From Abyssogena phaseoliformis symbiont OG214 (GTDB taxonomy: Bacteria; Pseudomonadota; Gammaproteobacteria; PS1; Pseudothioglobaceae): a DNA stretch of 64,000 bases. Below the pieces are notes generated by a model. That model ran no database searches and was not told the DNA's origin. It was given only the letters and a program-made list of their open reading frames with translations. Shown one piece after another: positions 50,044 to 61,046 of the stretch (position 1 is the stretch's first letter; every line of letters begins with the position of its first letter). The stretch spans positions 1,175,912 to 1,239,911 of the forward strand of contig NZ_AP012977.1 of assembly GCF_016592595.1 (NCBI RefSeq), written 5' to 3'. A program made the translations under genes and the position numbers.

Positions 50044-50754
50044 TTAGGCAACTTCATCAGTTACTTGATTTTGAATATTTTTGCTAACTTCTTGATTAAT
50101 CTTGTCTTTCTTAGGCGATAAAGAAACTTTAACAAAGCCCTTAGTTGCACCAGGAATTGAGCCTTCAACAAGAATGATGTTTCTTTCACTGTCTACTTTA
50201 ACAACCTTGAGACATTCTTGAGTTACTTGTTCATCACCCATATGTCCAGCCATTTTCTTGCCTTTAAATACACGGCCTGGCTCTTGACATTGTCCTGTAG
50301 AACCAATAGCACGGTGAGAAATTGAGTTACCATGAGTGGCGTCTTGCATTTGGAAATTATGGCGCTTTACGCCACCTTGAAACCCTTTACCTTTAGATCT
50401 ACCAATAACATCAACATAATGACCAGCACCAAATAATGAAATGTCAACACTTGTTGCATCGGTTATTTCATTAGCCTCTAATCTAAATTCCCAAAGTCCC
50501 AAGCCAATTTCTTGAGAGGCTTTAGCGTAATGACCTTTAATCGCAGCGGGTACGCGACGCACTTTAGCTTCGCCTTTTTTATTTACTTTCGCCCCTGTCG
50601 TTACTTGAATAGCACTATAGCCATCTGTATCAATCGTTCTTGTTTGAACAATACGATTGGGCTCAATTTTAATTACACTCACTGGTGTGATAGAACCGTC
50701 ATCGCTTATCAAGCGTGTCATTCCTATTTTTTGTCCTACTAAACCCATTGCCAT
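50044..50754 (-). CDS. rplC: 50S ribosomal protein L3, extended C-terminus
   Basis: 236 aa, against 209 in E. coli. The core, including the region modified by PrmB ([20 protein letters not shown]), is intact. About 25 extra charged residues follow ([20 protein letters not shown]). Confidence 0.97.
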   Translation of the reverse strand: MAMGLVGQKIGMTRLISDDGSITPVSVIKIEPNRIVQTRTIDTDGYSAIQVTTGAKVNKKGEAKVRRVPAAIKGHYAKASQEIGLGLWEFRLEANEITDATSVDISLFGAGHYVDVIGRSKGKGFQGGVKRHNFQMQDATHGNSISHRAIGSTGQCQEPGRVFKGKKMAGHMGDEQVTQECLKVVKVDSERNIILVEGSIPGATKGFVKVSLSPKKDKINQEVSKNIQNQVTDEVA

Positions 50755-50789
50755 AATTTTATTCCTAAGTTATTTACTTTCTTTTGTGC

Positions 50790-51101
50790 TTAATTAAGCT
50801 TAATTGCAACATCAACACCTGCTGCTAAATCTAACTTCATCAACGCATCTACTGTTTTGTCTGTTGGGCTAATAACATCCATTAACCTGACGTAAGTTCT
50901 TAATTCGTATTGATCTCTTGCCTTTTTGTTAACATGAGGAGAAGTCAATACAGTGAAACGCTCTTTCCTAGTAGGTAGAGGAATTGGACCTCTAACACTG
51001 GCACCTGTACGCTTAGCTGTTTCTACAATTTCAAGCGCTGACTTGTCGATTAAACGATGATCAAATGCTTTTAATTTAATTCTAATATTTTGATTGCTCA
51101 T
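50790..51101 (-). CDS. rpsJ: 30S ribosomal protein S10 (NusE)
   Basis: 103 aa: [40 protein letters not shown]. First gene of the S10 operon; also part of the antitermination complex with NusB. Confidence 0.97.
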   Translation of the reverse strand: MSNQNIRIKLKAFDHRLIDKSALEIVETAKRTGASVRGPIPLPTRKERFTVLTSPHVNKKARDQYELRTYVRLMDVISPTDKTVDALMKLDLAAGVDVAIKLN

Positions 51102-51156
51102 GTGCCTTTATATCCTATCTATTTGCGTTGCAAATTTCTCAAACAAAAAACGCAAA

Positions 51157-51186
51157 ATTATACAATAAACCTTGCGCCTTAATTAA
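51157..51186 (-). promoter_or_regulatory. Possible S10-operon promoter
   Basis: On the minus strand TATAAT (51162-51157) lies 56 bp before rpsJ in the 90-bp gap after tuf. The -35 region (TTAATT at about 17-18 bp) is weak. Read-through from the str operon is equally possible. Confidence 0.4.
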
Positions 51187-51191
51187 CTAAT

Positions 51192-52382
51192 TTAATCCGT
51201 CACCTTAGAAACCACACCCGCACCCACCGTACGACCACCTTCTCTAATAGCAAACCTTAAACCATCTTCCATAGCGATTGGTGACAATAATTCTACTTGC
51301 ATTTTCACGTTGTCACCAGGCATTACCATCTCTACACCATCAGGTAGCTGACAAGCACCTGTCACGTCTGTTGTTCTAAAATAGAACTGTGGACGGTAGT
51401 TGTTAAAGAATGGGGTATGGCGACCACCTTCATCTTTGCTTAAAATATAAACTTCAGCTTCAAACTTTGAATGTGGCTTGATTGAACCTGGCTTAGCCAA
51501 TACTTGACCGCGCTCAACTTCTTCACGCTTAGTACCACGAAGTAGCACACCAACATTGTCGCCTGCTTCGCCTGAATCAAGTAACTTTCTAAACATTTCA
51601 ACACCTGTACAAGTGGTGGTTTGTGTGTCTTTAATACCCACGATTTCTAACTCATCACCGACATTAACAATGCCTGCTTCAATACGACCTGTTACCACAG
51701 TACCACGACCTGAAATTGAGAACACGTCCTCAATTGGCATGATGAAGGATTTATCTGTGTCACGCTTAGGCGTTGGAATGTAGGTGTCTAGTGCTTCTAC
51801 TAATTTGATGATTGAAGGTACGCCAATCTCTGACATATCGCCTTCTAAAGCTTTCAGTGCTGAACCGAAGATAACTGGGGTGTCGTCACCTGGAAAATCG
51901 TATTCGTCTAATAGCTCACGGATTTCCATTTCAACCAATTCAACCAATTCTTCATCATCAACCATATCGGCTTTGTTCATGTAAACAACGATGTAAGGTA
52001 CACCTACTTGCTTAGATAATAGAATGTGCTCACGGGTTTGAGCCATTGGACCGTCTGTAGCAGCGATGACAATAATAGCGCCATCCATTTGAGCAGCGCC
52101 TGTGATCATGTTCTTAACGTAGTCAGCGTGTCCTGGGCAGTCAACGTGTGCATAGTGACGAGCTTCACTTTCATATTCTACGTGGGCTGTTGAAATAGTA
52201 ATACCACGTTCTCTTTCTTCAGGGGCATTATCAATATCTGCGTAATCTTTGAATTCGCCACCGCGCGCTTCTGCCATGACTTTAGTGATGGCGGCTGTGA
52301 GTGTGGTTTTGCCGTGGTCAACGTGACCGATTGTGCCGACGTTGACGTGTGGTTTGGTTCTTTCGAATTTTTCTTTTGACAT
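51192..52382 (-). CDS. tuf: Elongation factor Tu
   Basis: 396 aa. GTP-binding motifs [30 protein letters not shown] and the NKAD box ([15 protein letters not shown]) are intact; domains 2 and 3 are complete to [11 protein letters not shown]. Delivers aminoacyl-tRNA. Only one tuf is seen in this window. Confidence 0.98.
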   Translation of the reverse strand: MSKEKFERTKPHVNVGTIGHVDHGKTTLTAAITKVMAEARGGEFKDYADIDNAPEERERGITISTAHVEYESEARHYAHVDCPGHADYVKNMITGAAQMDGAIIVIAATDGPMAQTREHILLSKQVGVPYIVVYMNKADMVDDEELVELVEMEIRELLDEYDFPGDDTPVIFGSALKALEGDMSEIGVPSIIKLVEALDTYIPTPKRDTDKSFIMPIEDVFSISGRGTVVTGRIEAGIVNVGDELEIVGIKDTQTTTCTGVEMFRKLLDSGEAGDNVGVLLRGTKREEVERGQVLAKPGSIKPHSKFEAEVYILSKDEGGRHTPFFNNYRPQFYFRTTDVTGACQLPDGVEMVMPGDNVKMQVELLSPIAMEDGLRFAIREGGRTVGAGVVSKVTD

Positions 52383-52404
52383 TTTATGCTCCTTACTGCT
52401 TATA

Positions 52405-54507
52405 TTATTTATTCAATTTTTCAATTACTTCATCAGCTACGTTTTTAGGTGCTGCTGTATATTTTGCAAATTCCATTGAATAGCTTGCTCGACCTTGTGT
52501 CATTGAGCGTAAATCATTGGCATAACCAAACATTTCTGCTAAAGGAACTTCTGCCTTAACTTGCTTACCTGCAGGTGTATCTTCCATCGCACCGACAATA
52601 CCACGACGCCTATTAATATCGCCCATCACATCGCCCATATAATCTTCAGGCGTTGAAACTTCTACTGCCATCATTGGCTCAAGTAATTGAGGATTAGCCA
52701 TTCTAACACCTTCACTCAAACACTTACTGGCTGCAATTTTAAACGCCATTTCATTTGAGTCAACATCATGATAAGAGCCATCATAAACAGTTACTTTAAT
52801 ATCAACTAAAGGAAAGCCAGCCAATACGCCATTTTCCATTTGCTCTTGAACGCCTTTGTTCACTGCAGGCACATACTCCTTGGGAATAACGCCGCCTTTA
52901 ATTTCATCAACAAACTCATAACCAGTACCTGGCTCTTGAGGTTCAATTCGTAAATATACATGACCATATTGACCACGACCGCCAGACTGCTTAGCAAACT
53001 TATGCTGATGTTCAACCATGGTTGTAATGGCCTCACGATAAGAAACTTGTGGTGCACCAACATTACATTCAACATCAAATTCTCGAACCATACGATCAAC
53101 AATAATATCTAAGTGAAGCTCGCCCATGCCTGCAATAATGGTTTGACCTGATTCTTCATCAGTGGATACACGAAAAGAAGGGTCTTCAGCAGCTAATTTA
53201 CCAAGCGCAATACCCATTTTTTCTTGATCTGCCTTAGTTTTAGGCTCTACCGCCAAGGCAATCACCGGCTCAGGGAATTCCATTCTTTCTAAAACAATCT
53301 TCTGTTTAAGGTCGCATAAGGTATCGCCTGTCGTTACATCTTTAAGACCGATTGCTGCAGCAATATCACCTGCACGCACTTCTTTAATTTCTTCACGCTC
53401 ATTGGCATGCATTTGCACCATACGACCAATGCGTTCTTTCTTGCCTTTAGATGAGTTATATACAAAATCACCTGCTTTTAATACGCCTGAATACACACGG
53501 AAGAAGGTCAAATTGCCCACAAATGGATCGGTTGCAATCTTAAATGCTAGTGCGGCAAATGGTTCATCATCATCCGCTTTTCTAAGAGCGGCTGTTTCAT
53601 CTTTGTCGCCCAATATACCCGTAATGGCATCTACATCTAGTGGTGATGGCATGTACATAATCATGGCATCTAACACAGCTTGTACGCCTTTATTTTTAAA
53701 AGCAGAACCACAGAACATTGGGATAATTTCACTCTTAATGGTTTGTAAACGAATACCTTTTTTAATCTCATCATGGTTAAGTTCACCCTCTTCAAGGTAT
53801 TTTTCCATTAACTCATCATTCGCCTCAGCAGCAGATTCAACCATGAATTCACGTTTTTCTTCTGCCAACTCTTGTAATTCTGCAGGAATATCTCTTGTTT
53901 CGTAAGTTGCGCCCTGATCAGCTTCGTTCCAAAAAATAGCTTTCATGCTGATTAGGTCTATCACGCCTTCAAAATTTTCCTCAGCACCAATAGCAATTTG
54001 CATGGGTACTGGATTGCCACCTAAGCGTGTTTTAATTTGCTCGCAAACACGTAAAAAGTTTGCGCCAGCACGATCCATTTTATTAACAAAACCAATTCTT
54101 GGTACGTTGTATTTATTCGCTTGACGCCAAACCGTTTCTGACTGAGGCTCTACCCCACCAACTGCGCAAAATACAGCGCAAGCACCATCTAATACTTTTA
54201 ATGAGCGCTCAACCTCAATGGTAAAGTCAACATGTCCCGGTGTATCAATAATATTAATACGGTGGTCTTCAAACTGCTTATCCATGCCCTGCCAAAAACA
54301 AGTGGTTGCTGCAGAAGTAATGGTAATTCCACGCTCTTGCTCTTGCTCCATCCAGTCCATAGTTGCACCACCATCATGCACCTCACCAATTTTATGGGTA
54401 CGGCCTGTGTACAATAAAATACGCTCTGTCGTGGTTGTTTTACCGGCATCAATATGTGCCATAATACCAACATTACGATAACGATCAAGTGGGGTTGTTC
54501 TTGCCAT
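52405..54507 (-). CDS. fusA: Elongation factor G
   Basis: 700 aa. GTPase motifs [30 protein letters not shown] and [13 protein letters not shown], then domains II-V ending [20 protein letters not shown]. Drives translocation and, with RRF, ribosome recycling. Confidence 0.98.
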   Translation of the reverse strand: MARTTPLDRYRNVGIMAHIDAGKTTTTERILLYTGRTHKIGEVHDGGATMDWMEQEQERGITITSAATTCFWQGMDKQFEDHRINIIDTPGHVDFTIEVERSLKVLDGACAVFCAVGGVEPQSETVWRQANKYNVPRIGFVNKMDRAGANFLRVCEQIKTRLGGNPVPMQIAIGAEENFEGVIDLISMKAIFWNEADQGATYETRDIPAELQELAEEKREFMVESAAEANDELMEKYLEEGELNHDEIKKGIRLQTIKSEIIPMFCGSAFKNKGVQAVLDAMIMYMPSPLDVDAITGILGDKDETAALRKADDDEPFAALAFKIATDPFVGNLTFFRVYSGVLKAGDFVYNSSKGKKERIGRMVQMHANEREEIKEVRAGDIAAAIGLKDVTTGDTLCDLKQKIVLERMEFPEPVIALAVEPKTKADQEKMGIALGKLAAEDPSFRVSTDEESGQTIIAGMGELHLDIIVDRMVREFDVECNVGAPQVSYREAITTMVEHQHKFAKQSGGRGQYGHVYLRIEPQEPGTGYEFVDEIKGGVIPKEYVPAVNKGVQEQMENGVLAGFPLVDIKVTVYDGSYHDVDSNEMAFKIAASKCLSEGVRMANPQLLEPMMAVEVSTPEDYMGDVMGDINRRRGIVGAMEDTPAGKQVKAEVPLAEMFGYANDLRSMTQGRASYSMEFAKYTAAPKNVADEVIEKLNK

Positions 54508-54531
54508 TTTTCTTGTGTCCTGTGTATGTTA

Positions 54532-55014
<483 letters not shown>

Positions 55015-55031
55015 TTAATTATTGTCATTGC

Positions 55032-55406
55032 TTATTTCTTTGGCTTTTTAGTACCATATTTAGAGCGGCCTTGCATTCTACCATCAACGCCCGTTGTATC
55101 TAATGCGCCACGAACTGTGTGGTAACGAACACCAGGTAAGTCTTTCACACGACCACCACGAATAAGAATCACTGAATGTTCTTGTAAGTTGTGGCCTTCA
55201 CCACCAATATAGGTCGTTACTTCATTGGCGTTGGTGAGTCGAACACGGGCAACTTTTCTAAGTGCTGAGTTAGGCTTTTTAGGAGTTGTGGTATACACAC
55301 GAGTACAAACACCGCGTTTTTGAGGGCAGCTGTCTAATGCTGGCACGCCACTTTTGACGACTTTCTTTTTACGTGGATTACGTACCAATTGATTAATCGT
55401 TGACAT
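55032..55406 (-). CDS. rpsL: 30S ribosomal protein S12
   Basis: 124 aa: [20 protein letters not shown] with the lysine tied to streptomycin response, and [20 protein letters not shown], the second such loop. Unmutated motifs. First gene of the str operon, just downstream of a near-perfect promoter. Confidence 0.98.
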   Translation of the reverse strand: MSTINQLVRNPRKKKVVKSGVPALDSCPQKRGVCTRVYTTTPKKPNSALRKVARVRLTNANEVTTYIGGEGHNLQEHSVILIRGGRVKDLPGVRYHTVRGALDTTGVDGRMQGRSKYGTKKPKK

Positions 55407-55490
55407 ATTGCAATTTCTCTAAAGTTTATAATGTATATTAAGTTATTAAATCGTCCTTTGGTTTTTCTTTAAAGACAATCAAAGCGAGGC

Positions 55491-55520
55491 ATTATACTTT
55501 GTTAGATGTTCCTATGTCAA
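55491..55520 (-). promoter_or_regulatory. Strong sigma-70 promoter of the str operon
   Basis: TTGACA (55520-55515), an 18-bp spacer and TATAAT (55496-55491), both boxes perfect on the minus strand, about 85 bp before rpsL. It probably drives rpsL-rpsG-fusA-tuf and perhaps the whole ribosomal block. Confidence 0.85.
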
Positions 55521-55526
55521 CAAGAT

Positions 55527-56003
55527 TTACAGAGATTTTTTTAACAAGCTTTGCAATAAAAAACCACTGGCACAATCTAGCATTTCAAATACCTCATCAA
55601 AGCGTCCTTCAAAGTAAGGGTCGGGCACACTTTCGCCTTGATTATTGGGAATGTTATCCAACATTAATGAAAGTTTAGTTTGGTACTCGCTTGGACAAAT
55701 AGATTGTAAAACGCTCAAGTTTGAGGTGTCCATAGCAAACATATAATCATAATGATAAAAGTCGCTCTCACGTACTTGCCTTGCCCGCTGATAGGATAAA
55801 TCAACATGGCATTTATTAGCGGCTAATTGCGAGCGTGAATCTGGCCGCTCACCAATATGATAAGCATGAGTGCCTGCAGAATCTATTTCAAACAAGCGCT
55901 CAACACCACGTTTTTCCATTTGCGCCCTAAAAGTACCCTCCGCTGTTGGCGAGCGACAAATATTACCCATACAAACAAATAAAATTTTTGTTTTTTCTTT
56001 CAC
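55527..56003 (-). CDS. Low-molecular-weight protein tyrosine phosphatase
   Basis: 158 aa. The P-loop VCMGNICRSPTAEG (Cys-x5-Arg) is near the start and the catalytic Asp is in SVPDPYFEG. Family members remove phosphate from tyrosine kinases of capsule synthesis (Wzb) or other targets. No tyrosine kinase gene is nearby. Divergent from kdsD. Confidence 0.92.
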   Translation of the reverse strand: MKEKTKILFVCMGNICRSPTAEGTFRAQMEKRGVERLFEIDSAGTHAYHIGERPDSRSQLAANKCHVDLSYQRARQVRESDFYHYDYMFAMDTSNLSVLQSICPSEYQTKLSLMLDNIPNNQGESVPDPYFEGRFDEVFEMLDCASGFLLQSLLKKSL

Positions 56004-56061
56004 TCACCTGCCTTATGTGTTGATAAAATCAACACTCATTATACCAATGTGTTTATTAGTC

Positions 56062-57027
56062 ATGTCCAACTCACTATTACAATCTGCAAAAAAAGTCATT
56101 TTAACTGAAGCACAAGCTGTAACAATGCTGGCTGATGGCCTTAATCAAAACTTTGTTGATGCTTGCCAATTAATCCAAAATTGCACTGGCAAAGTAGTAT
56201 TAATTGGCATGGGAAAATCTGGACACATTGCAGGCAAGATTGCTGCAACACTTGCTTCTACTGGCACCCCTTCTTTTGCTGTTCATCCTGGTGAAGCAGG
56301 GCATGGCGACTTGGGCATGATTACACAAGAAGATGTGGTGATTGCTATTTCTTACTCTGGCGAATCTGACGAAATTATGACTTTAATACCGATTATTAAA
56401 CGCCTCGGTGTATTAATCATTAGCATGACAAGAAGTGCAAACTCCTCAATTGGCAAGATTAGCGATGTACATCTTGATGTCAGCATTGAAAAAGAAGCTT
56501 GCCCGCATAACTTAGCCCCAACCTCTTCAACCACAGTGGCCTTAGTCATGGGTGATGCGCTAGCAATCAGCTTACTAACCAATAAAGGATTTAGTGTGGA
56601 TGACTTTGCCCGCTCACACCCATCAGGCGCACTAGGTCGTCGCTTGCTAACCTTTGTCAGCACCATTATGAAAACAGGCGATGATATACCCATCGTCAAT
56701 GCTGATACTAAATTGCTAGACGCCTTATTGGTAATGAGTCAAAAAACTTTAGGCATGGTATTAATTACCGACAACAACATTTTAAAAGGTATTTTTACAG
56801 ATGGTGATTTAAGACGCGTACTTGAAACACATTCAAACATCCAAAGCTTAACCATTGGCGAAGTTATGACGTCTAATTTCCAATCAATCTCAAAAGACAA
56901 GCCTGCTATGTCAGCAGTGCAAATGATGGATGAATTTAACCTAAACTCATTACCTGTCGTTGATAATCACAACCAAGTCGTTGGTGCGATTAATACCCAC
57001 ACCCTGATGCAAGCAAAAATTATTTAG
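56062..57027 (+). CDS. kdsD: KdsD, arabinose-5-phosphate isomerase
   Basis: 321 aa from the ATG at 56062; the open frame runs further upstream, but family alignment and the opposite-strand phosphatase gene argue for this start. It has the SIS domain (VVLIGMGKSGHIAGKIAATL, HPGEAGHGDLGMI, the SYSGESDE loop) followed by two CBS domains (residues about 205-320). It makes A5P for KDO in LPS. Its stop overlaps that of the HupE-like gene (convergent). Confidence 0.94.
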   Translation: MSNSLLQSAKKVILTEAQAVTMLADGLNQNFVDACQLIQNCTGKVVLIGMGKSGHIAGKIAATLASTGTPSFAVHPGEAGHGDLGMITQEDVVIAISYSGESDEIMTLIPIIKRLGVLIISMTRSANSSIGKISDVHLDVSIEKEACPHNLAPTSSTTVALVMGDALAISLLTNKGFSVDDFARSHPSGALGRRLLTFVSTIMKTGDDIPIVNADTKLLDALLVMSQKTLGMVLITDNNILKGIFTDGDLRRVLETHSNIQSLTIGEVMTSNFQSISKDKPAMSAVQMMDEFNLNSLPVVDNHNQVVGAINTHTLMQAKII

Positions 57028-58151
57028 CCTATTAACCGGTCTATACCCCACCAAATTCCAATTAAAGAAATAACAATTGAGATTGGAATGATAACTATTT
57101 TTTTATAATCTAAATTCAGTGATTTTATGAAAAATAAAAGTAATACCACGCCTAATACAATCACAATTTGTGCCAACTCAACGCCGACATTAAAACTGAT
57201 TAATGTGGTCAAAAAATTGTCTGACGACATTTTAAAACTTTTTAACATGCTAGCAAAACCTAGTCCATGCACAAGTCCAAACAAGAATACAATGATACTT
57301 TTTCGCTTAATAGACTGATTGGGTAATAAATTTTCAATTGCCACATAAGCAATTGAAAAGGCAATCAGCGGTTCAATAATTCGCCCTGATATTTGTACGA
57401 TGCCAAGCATTGCCAAACCCAATGTTAAAGTGTGTGCTAGCGTAAAAGCGCTGACCAATAATAACAATCGTCGCCACTTCATTGAAGACAATACCATACC
57501 AATAATAAATAGAATGTGATCCCAGCCTAATGGAATAACGTGGTCAAAACCAATGCTTACAAATTGCAGTATCCTTTGCATGGTTGTTATTGGTTCTGGA
57601 TGGTTGATATCAATCATACCACTTGTTGCACCATTACGTAACCAACGCCACTGACTCCAATTATATTCACCCTCTTTATATACTTGATAACGTAATGCGC
57701 TATCCCCATAGGTTTTATTGTATTGCCATGACAGGGTCTTTGGCCATTTTTTCAGTTGGGTTGAGTAAGTCAATAGGGTTTTTCTAGGTCTTTTCTTATA
57801 GCCCACAATATCAATCTTTGCTGAAGTGAGTGTTAGCTGTTGAGGTCTTTCATTGATTGTTAATAAAATATAATTCAAAAATTCAGTTTCAAAAGTCTTG
57901 AATTGCTCTCTCAAATCATCTGCTGTTAATGAACGAAGTGTATCGTATTGTGCTGAGTTTGGTGCATCTGTGGTATTTTTATATTGAGTGCCAATGCCAG
58001 TCATTAAAGTTTCAAGACTTAAATCAATTACAACTGTGACTTTTTTATCAGGATAGATTGAGATTTCCACCAAAGCAGGCTTGACCACATCTGCTATTGA
58101 CACACCAATCAACAGCCAAAATAAGGCGATGATCTTGATCAAATATGACAT
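57024..58151 (-). CDS. HupE/UreJ-like membrane protein with periplasmic N-terminal part
   Basis: 375 aa. It has a signal-like start (FWLLIGVSIADV), about 180 residues outside the membrane and then about seven helices. The HupE_UreJ_2 motif GFDHVIPLGWDHILFIIGMV and HTLTLGLAML plus FLFGLVHGLGFASML hold the histidines that may bind metal. HupE and UreJ relatives carry nickel or cobalt, but this larger type is uncharacterised. Its ATG directly follows the stop of the DUF4395-like gene, so they are co-translated behind soxB. Confidence 0.8.
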   Translation of the reverse strand: MSYLIKIIALFWLLIGVSIADVVKPALVEISIYPDKKVTVVIDLSLETLMTGIGTQYKNTTDAPNSAQYDTLRSLTADDLREQFKTFETEFLNYILLTINERPQQLTLTSAKIDIVGYKKRPRKTLLTYSTQLKKWPKTLSWQYNKTYGDSALRYQVYKEGEYNWSQWRWLRNGATSGMIDINHPEPITTMQRILQFVSIGFDHVIPLGWDHILFIIGMVLSSMKWRRLLLLVSAFTLAHTLTLGLAMLGIVQISGRIIEPLIAFSIAYVAIENLLPNQSIKRKSIIVFLFGLVHGLGFASMLKSFKMSSDNFLTTLISFNVGVELAQIVIVLGVVLLLFFIKSLNLDYKKIVIIPISIVISLIGIWWGIDRLIG

Positions 58152-58901
58152 TTATTTTTTATTTTTCTTATCTAAGCGCTGTTGTTTTTTACGCTTAATC
58201 TCATCCCAATCAATGTTCTCACAAGCCTCACAATAGCGATTAACAATGCCTATTTTGACTAACAGCGCATAGATTTTACAACCTGCACAAAAACCCACAA
58301 TTGCCTCTAGCCACATAAATAACAAGCATATCCACACCAAGTTAAGCGCCAACCAGGAAGGTACATAATTTTCATCAACAGGAATACTAGTACCTAATAG
58401 ATTGTTAACCCAAAGTGCGACTGCGTCTGGATTAAAAAAGACAATACACACAGAGATAAAACTCGCCCCTATTATCCAAGCACAACGCTTAGGGCCGATA
58501 GGCTTCCATTCGGGCTTTCTGCCAATCACCAAAAAACTGGCCAATAAAATTGTGGGGGAAAATCGTGCGCCAATAATTGACATACCTAGTAGCATTTCAA
58601 TCAAAGCATAAACCAGTAATTTGGTTTGAAAAGAATAGTCAAACACTCTTTTTGTTGCCTCTACCTGATAAATAATATGATCATCCCAATCAGTTTCAAA
58701 GGTGTCCACTGAGGTGGTATTGAGAACCACATTCCAAGTTGGGCCATACACCACATCAATCAAGGTGAAAATCATATAAATTGGAATAATCAACAAAATA
58801 CCTGCACGAACGCGTACAGCAGTATCATTAATATGTATAGGGTCCTCACCTAAATCACGAAACCAAAGGTTTTTAATGATACTTTTTAGTTTATCTAACA
58901 C
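58152..58901 (-). CDS. DUF4395-like membrane protein in the soxB operon
   Basis: 249 aa with about five helices. The C-terminal region (GPKRCAWIIGASFISVCIVF ... LFMWLEAIVGFCAGCKIYAL) matches the DUF4395 ending, with the FCxGC pair in a helix; two more cysteines come in NRYCEACENIDWD. The function is unknown; cysteines in and after the last helix suggest thiol or sulfur chemistry. It lies 31 bp after soxB and directly abuts the HupE-like gene. Confidence 0.7.
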   Translation of the reverse strand: MLDKLKSIIKNLWFRDLGEDPIHINDTAVRVRAGILLIIPIYMIFTLIDVVYGPTWNVVLNTTSVDTFETDWDDHIIYQVEATKRVFDYSFQTKLLVYALIEMLLGMSIIGARFSPTILLASFLVIGRKPEWKPIGPKRCAWIIGASFISVCIVFFNPDAVALWVNNLLGTSIPVDENYVPSWLALNLVWICLLFMWLEAIVGFCAGCKIYALLVKIGIVNRYCEACENIDWDEIKRKKQQRLDKKNKK

Positions 58902-58932
58902 GTTAAAACCAAAATAATATTTATTAAAAAAT

Positions 58933-60825
58933 CTAAATCAGCTCACCATCATAGTTTTCAATACCAGGATTGTTGTTCACGCCCTTAATGGTTGGGTAAT
59001 TAACTTTAGTCAAATTAAGATGCTTTTGTTTGCGCAAATAATCTGCTGCCACATCCCACATTAAACGACCACTACCAACACTACCTACCTGCGCCCAACC
59101 TGATACTTTATAAGATTTATTCGGATCAATAGGCGTACCTTCATCATCTTTCATATTGCTAATACGCTGACCAAGGCCTAAAGCTGGGTCAATCGTATAA
59201 TCCATACCACCCATACGCACCATATCGCCACCTGACTGCAAATATGGATCTTGTACAAACAAGTTCTCAGCAATACCTTCTAAGATTTCTTTAAGTTGTG
59301 CCCCTTTAAACTCACTCACATAAGTTTCACCATAGGTCATTGAGGTGTTGCTCATTAAATCTTCCATCGTTACGTCGTACCCTGCTAGCACGCTTGTACC
59401 CCAACGTACACCTGCTGACATGGCAAAATCTGCATTGTGCTCCTCACGTAATGAGTTAACCAATACTTGATCCCAAGTACCTATAAAATTACCACGGCGA
59501 TAAAGTGTTTGCTCGGTCATACACAGTTTTTCTGTCAAAATTGCATCATAAGTTTTGCCAACACGGTCAGGATTGTTTGACATCTTAGCACTACGCGCTT
59601 CCACCACATTTTTGTCATATTTAGTAGCCCGCATTTTTTTAATAAACGACACCATAGCTGCATCAGGCTTAATAAAGTCAGTCAAAATAGGCAGCATTTT
59701 GTATTCATAACCCATGACTTTATGGTCTTTAATGTTCAAATCCATCACACCAATATACTTACCTGAACAGCCTGCATTAGTAACAACAGTAACGCCACCT
59801 GCATTTTTAACCTCAACTGGCGTAGGCATGCCATCATGCGTATGACCACCAAAAATTGCATCAATACCACTAATACGTGATGCCATTTTGATATCAACAT
59901 CCATACCATTATGAGAAATTACAATGACAGCATCTGGTTTTTCATTTTTACGAATATCAACAACCAACTCGATCATTTCATCCTCACGCAAACCAAACGA
60001 CCAATCTGGGAAGAAGTATTTTTGTGGGTTGGAGTTTGATGTTCTTGGAAAAGCTTGACCAATCACTGCAATACGATGACTGCCAACATTTTTAATCACA
60101 TAAGGTTTGAATGGTAGCCCTTCATCCTCATTAAACAGGCCGTTACCACCATACTTTTCAGTCATGGTGATGTACTCATCACCCATTAATGCATCTTCTA
60201 TAATGCGTACATTTTGACCTAAGAAGTCACCTTTAAAAAAGCCAATGTTTTTTAGTGTTTCTTCTTCTTTGTAAGTAAACTCCCAATGGCCAACCATGAC
60301 ATCTACCCCTAGAATATTACAAGCTTCAACCATATCAGCACCACGCGTCCAAAGTGACGTACCTGAACCTTGCCAAGTGTCGCCACCATCTAAAGTTAGT
60401 GTATTTTGTACGCCGCCTGCACTTTCACGTAATGAGTCTAGTACGGTTTTAATTTGACCAAAACCGCCCGTCTTGCCATATTTAGCCGCTAAATCTTCAA
60501 AGTTGTTGTAAGTAAAAACATAAGCATCGGCCGAGCCCGCCTTAACGCCAATTTGCTTAAGTAGCTTGTTGCCCACAACATGTGGCAACTGCCCAAAGGT
60601 AGGACCAAAACCTAGATTAACGTTTGGCTCACGAAAATAATTAGGGAGTAAGTTACCATGAGTATCAGTGATATGCAAAATACGGGCATTGCCTGTTTTT
60701 GCCACCTCGTATCTATTGTCTTGAGAAGACAACTTATCTGCATCGTTCCCACAACCACTAATCAAACCTGCTGCCGAACCAGCACCCAATACTTTAATAA
60801 AATCTCTACGTGTTAACGCCGCCAT
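58933..60825 (-). CDS. soxB: SoxB, thiosulfohydrolase of the Sox pathway
   Basis: 630 aa. It starts with a twin-arginine signal (LTRRDFIKVLGAGSAAGL, then ISGCGND, which could be a lipobox). The 5'-nucleotidase-type metal sites are all present: LHITDTHGNLLPN, LTLDGGDTWQGSGTS, VGHWEFTYKEE, VVISHNGMDVD and IFGGHTHDGMPTP. SoxB removes sulfate from the SoxY-bound intermediate in the periplasm with two Mn ions. No other sox gene is in the window; in this group they are commonly scattered. Operon partners are the DUF4395-like and HupE-like genes. Confidence 0.97.
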   Translation of the reverse strand: MAALTRRDFIKVLGAGSAAGLISGCGNDADKLSSQDNRYEVAKTGNARILHITDTHGNLLPNYFREPNVNLGFGPTFGQLPHVVGNKLLKQIGVKAGSADAYVFTYNNFEDLAAKYGKTGGFGQIKTVLDSLRESAGGVQNTLTLDGGDTWQGSGTSLWTRGADMVEACNILGVDVMVGHWEFTYKEEETLKNIGFFKGDFLGQNVRIIEDALMGDEYITMTEKYGGNGLFNEDEGLPFKPYVIKNVGSHRIAVIGQAFPRTSNSNPQKYFFPDWSFGLREDEMIELVVDIRKNEKPDAVIVISHNGMDVDIKMASRISGIDAIFGGHTHDGMPTPVEVKNAGGVTVVTNAGCSGKYIGVMDLNIKDHKVMGYEYKMLPILTDFIKPDAAMVSFIKKMRATKYDKNVVEARSAKMSNNPDRVGKTYDAILTEKLCMTEQTLYRRGNFIGTWDQVLVNSLREEHNADFAMSAGVRWGTSVLAGYDVTMEDLMSNTSMTYGETYVSEFKGAQLKEILEGIAENLFVQDPYLQSGGDMVRMGGMDYTIDPALGLGQRISNMKDDEGTPIDPNKSYKVSGWAQVGSVGSGRLMWDVAADYLRKQKHLNLTKVNYPTIKGVNNNPGIENYDGELI

Positions 60826-61034
60826 ACTCTCTCCCTAGAAAACTATTTGTTAAAAACATAACCAAAATTCTAACTGATTTTTTTCGCCCAAAAAGATGCA
60901 CTAAAAAAATAACGCCTTTGTTCAAAATCAAGAAAAAACATTAGGATTAGTGTGGAGTATAACGAAAAGTGGACAATTTAAAGATAATTTTATAAAAAAA
61001 TTTACAGTATCACTATATAACTTGTAAAAAATCT

Positions 61035-61040
61035 TATAAT
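61035..61040 (+). promoter_or_regulatory. Candidate -10 box just before murE
   Basis: A perfect TATAAT ends 7 bp before the murE ATG (61047), and no Shine-Dalgarno is seen. If used, transcription would begin at or next to the start codon (leaderless mRNA). No good -35 box at 16-18 bp. Confidence 0.4.
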
Positions 61041-61046
61041 ATCGAT

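Noticed and set aside
55870..56061. N-terminal extension of kdsD
   Set aside because: It lies over the phosphatase gene on the other strand and does not fit KdsD.
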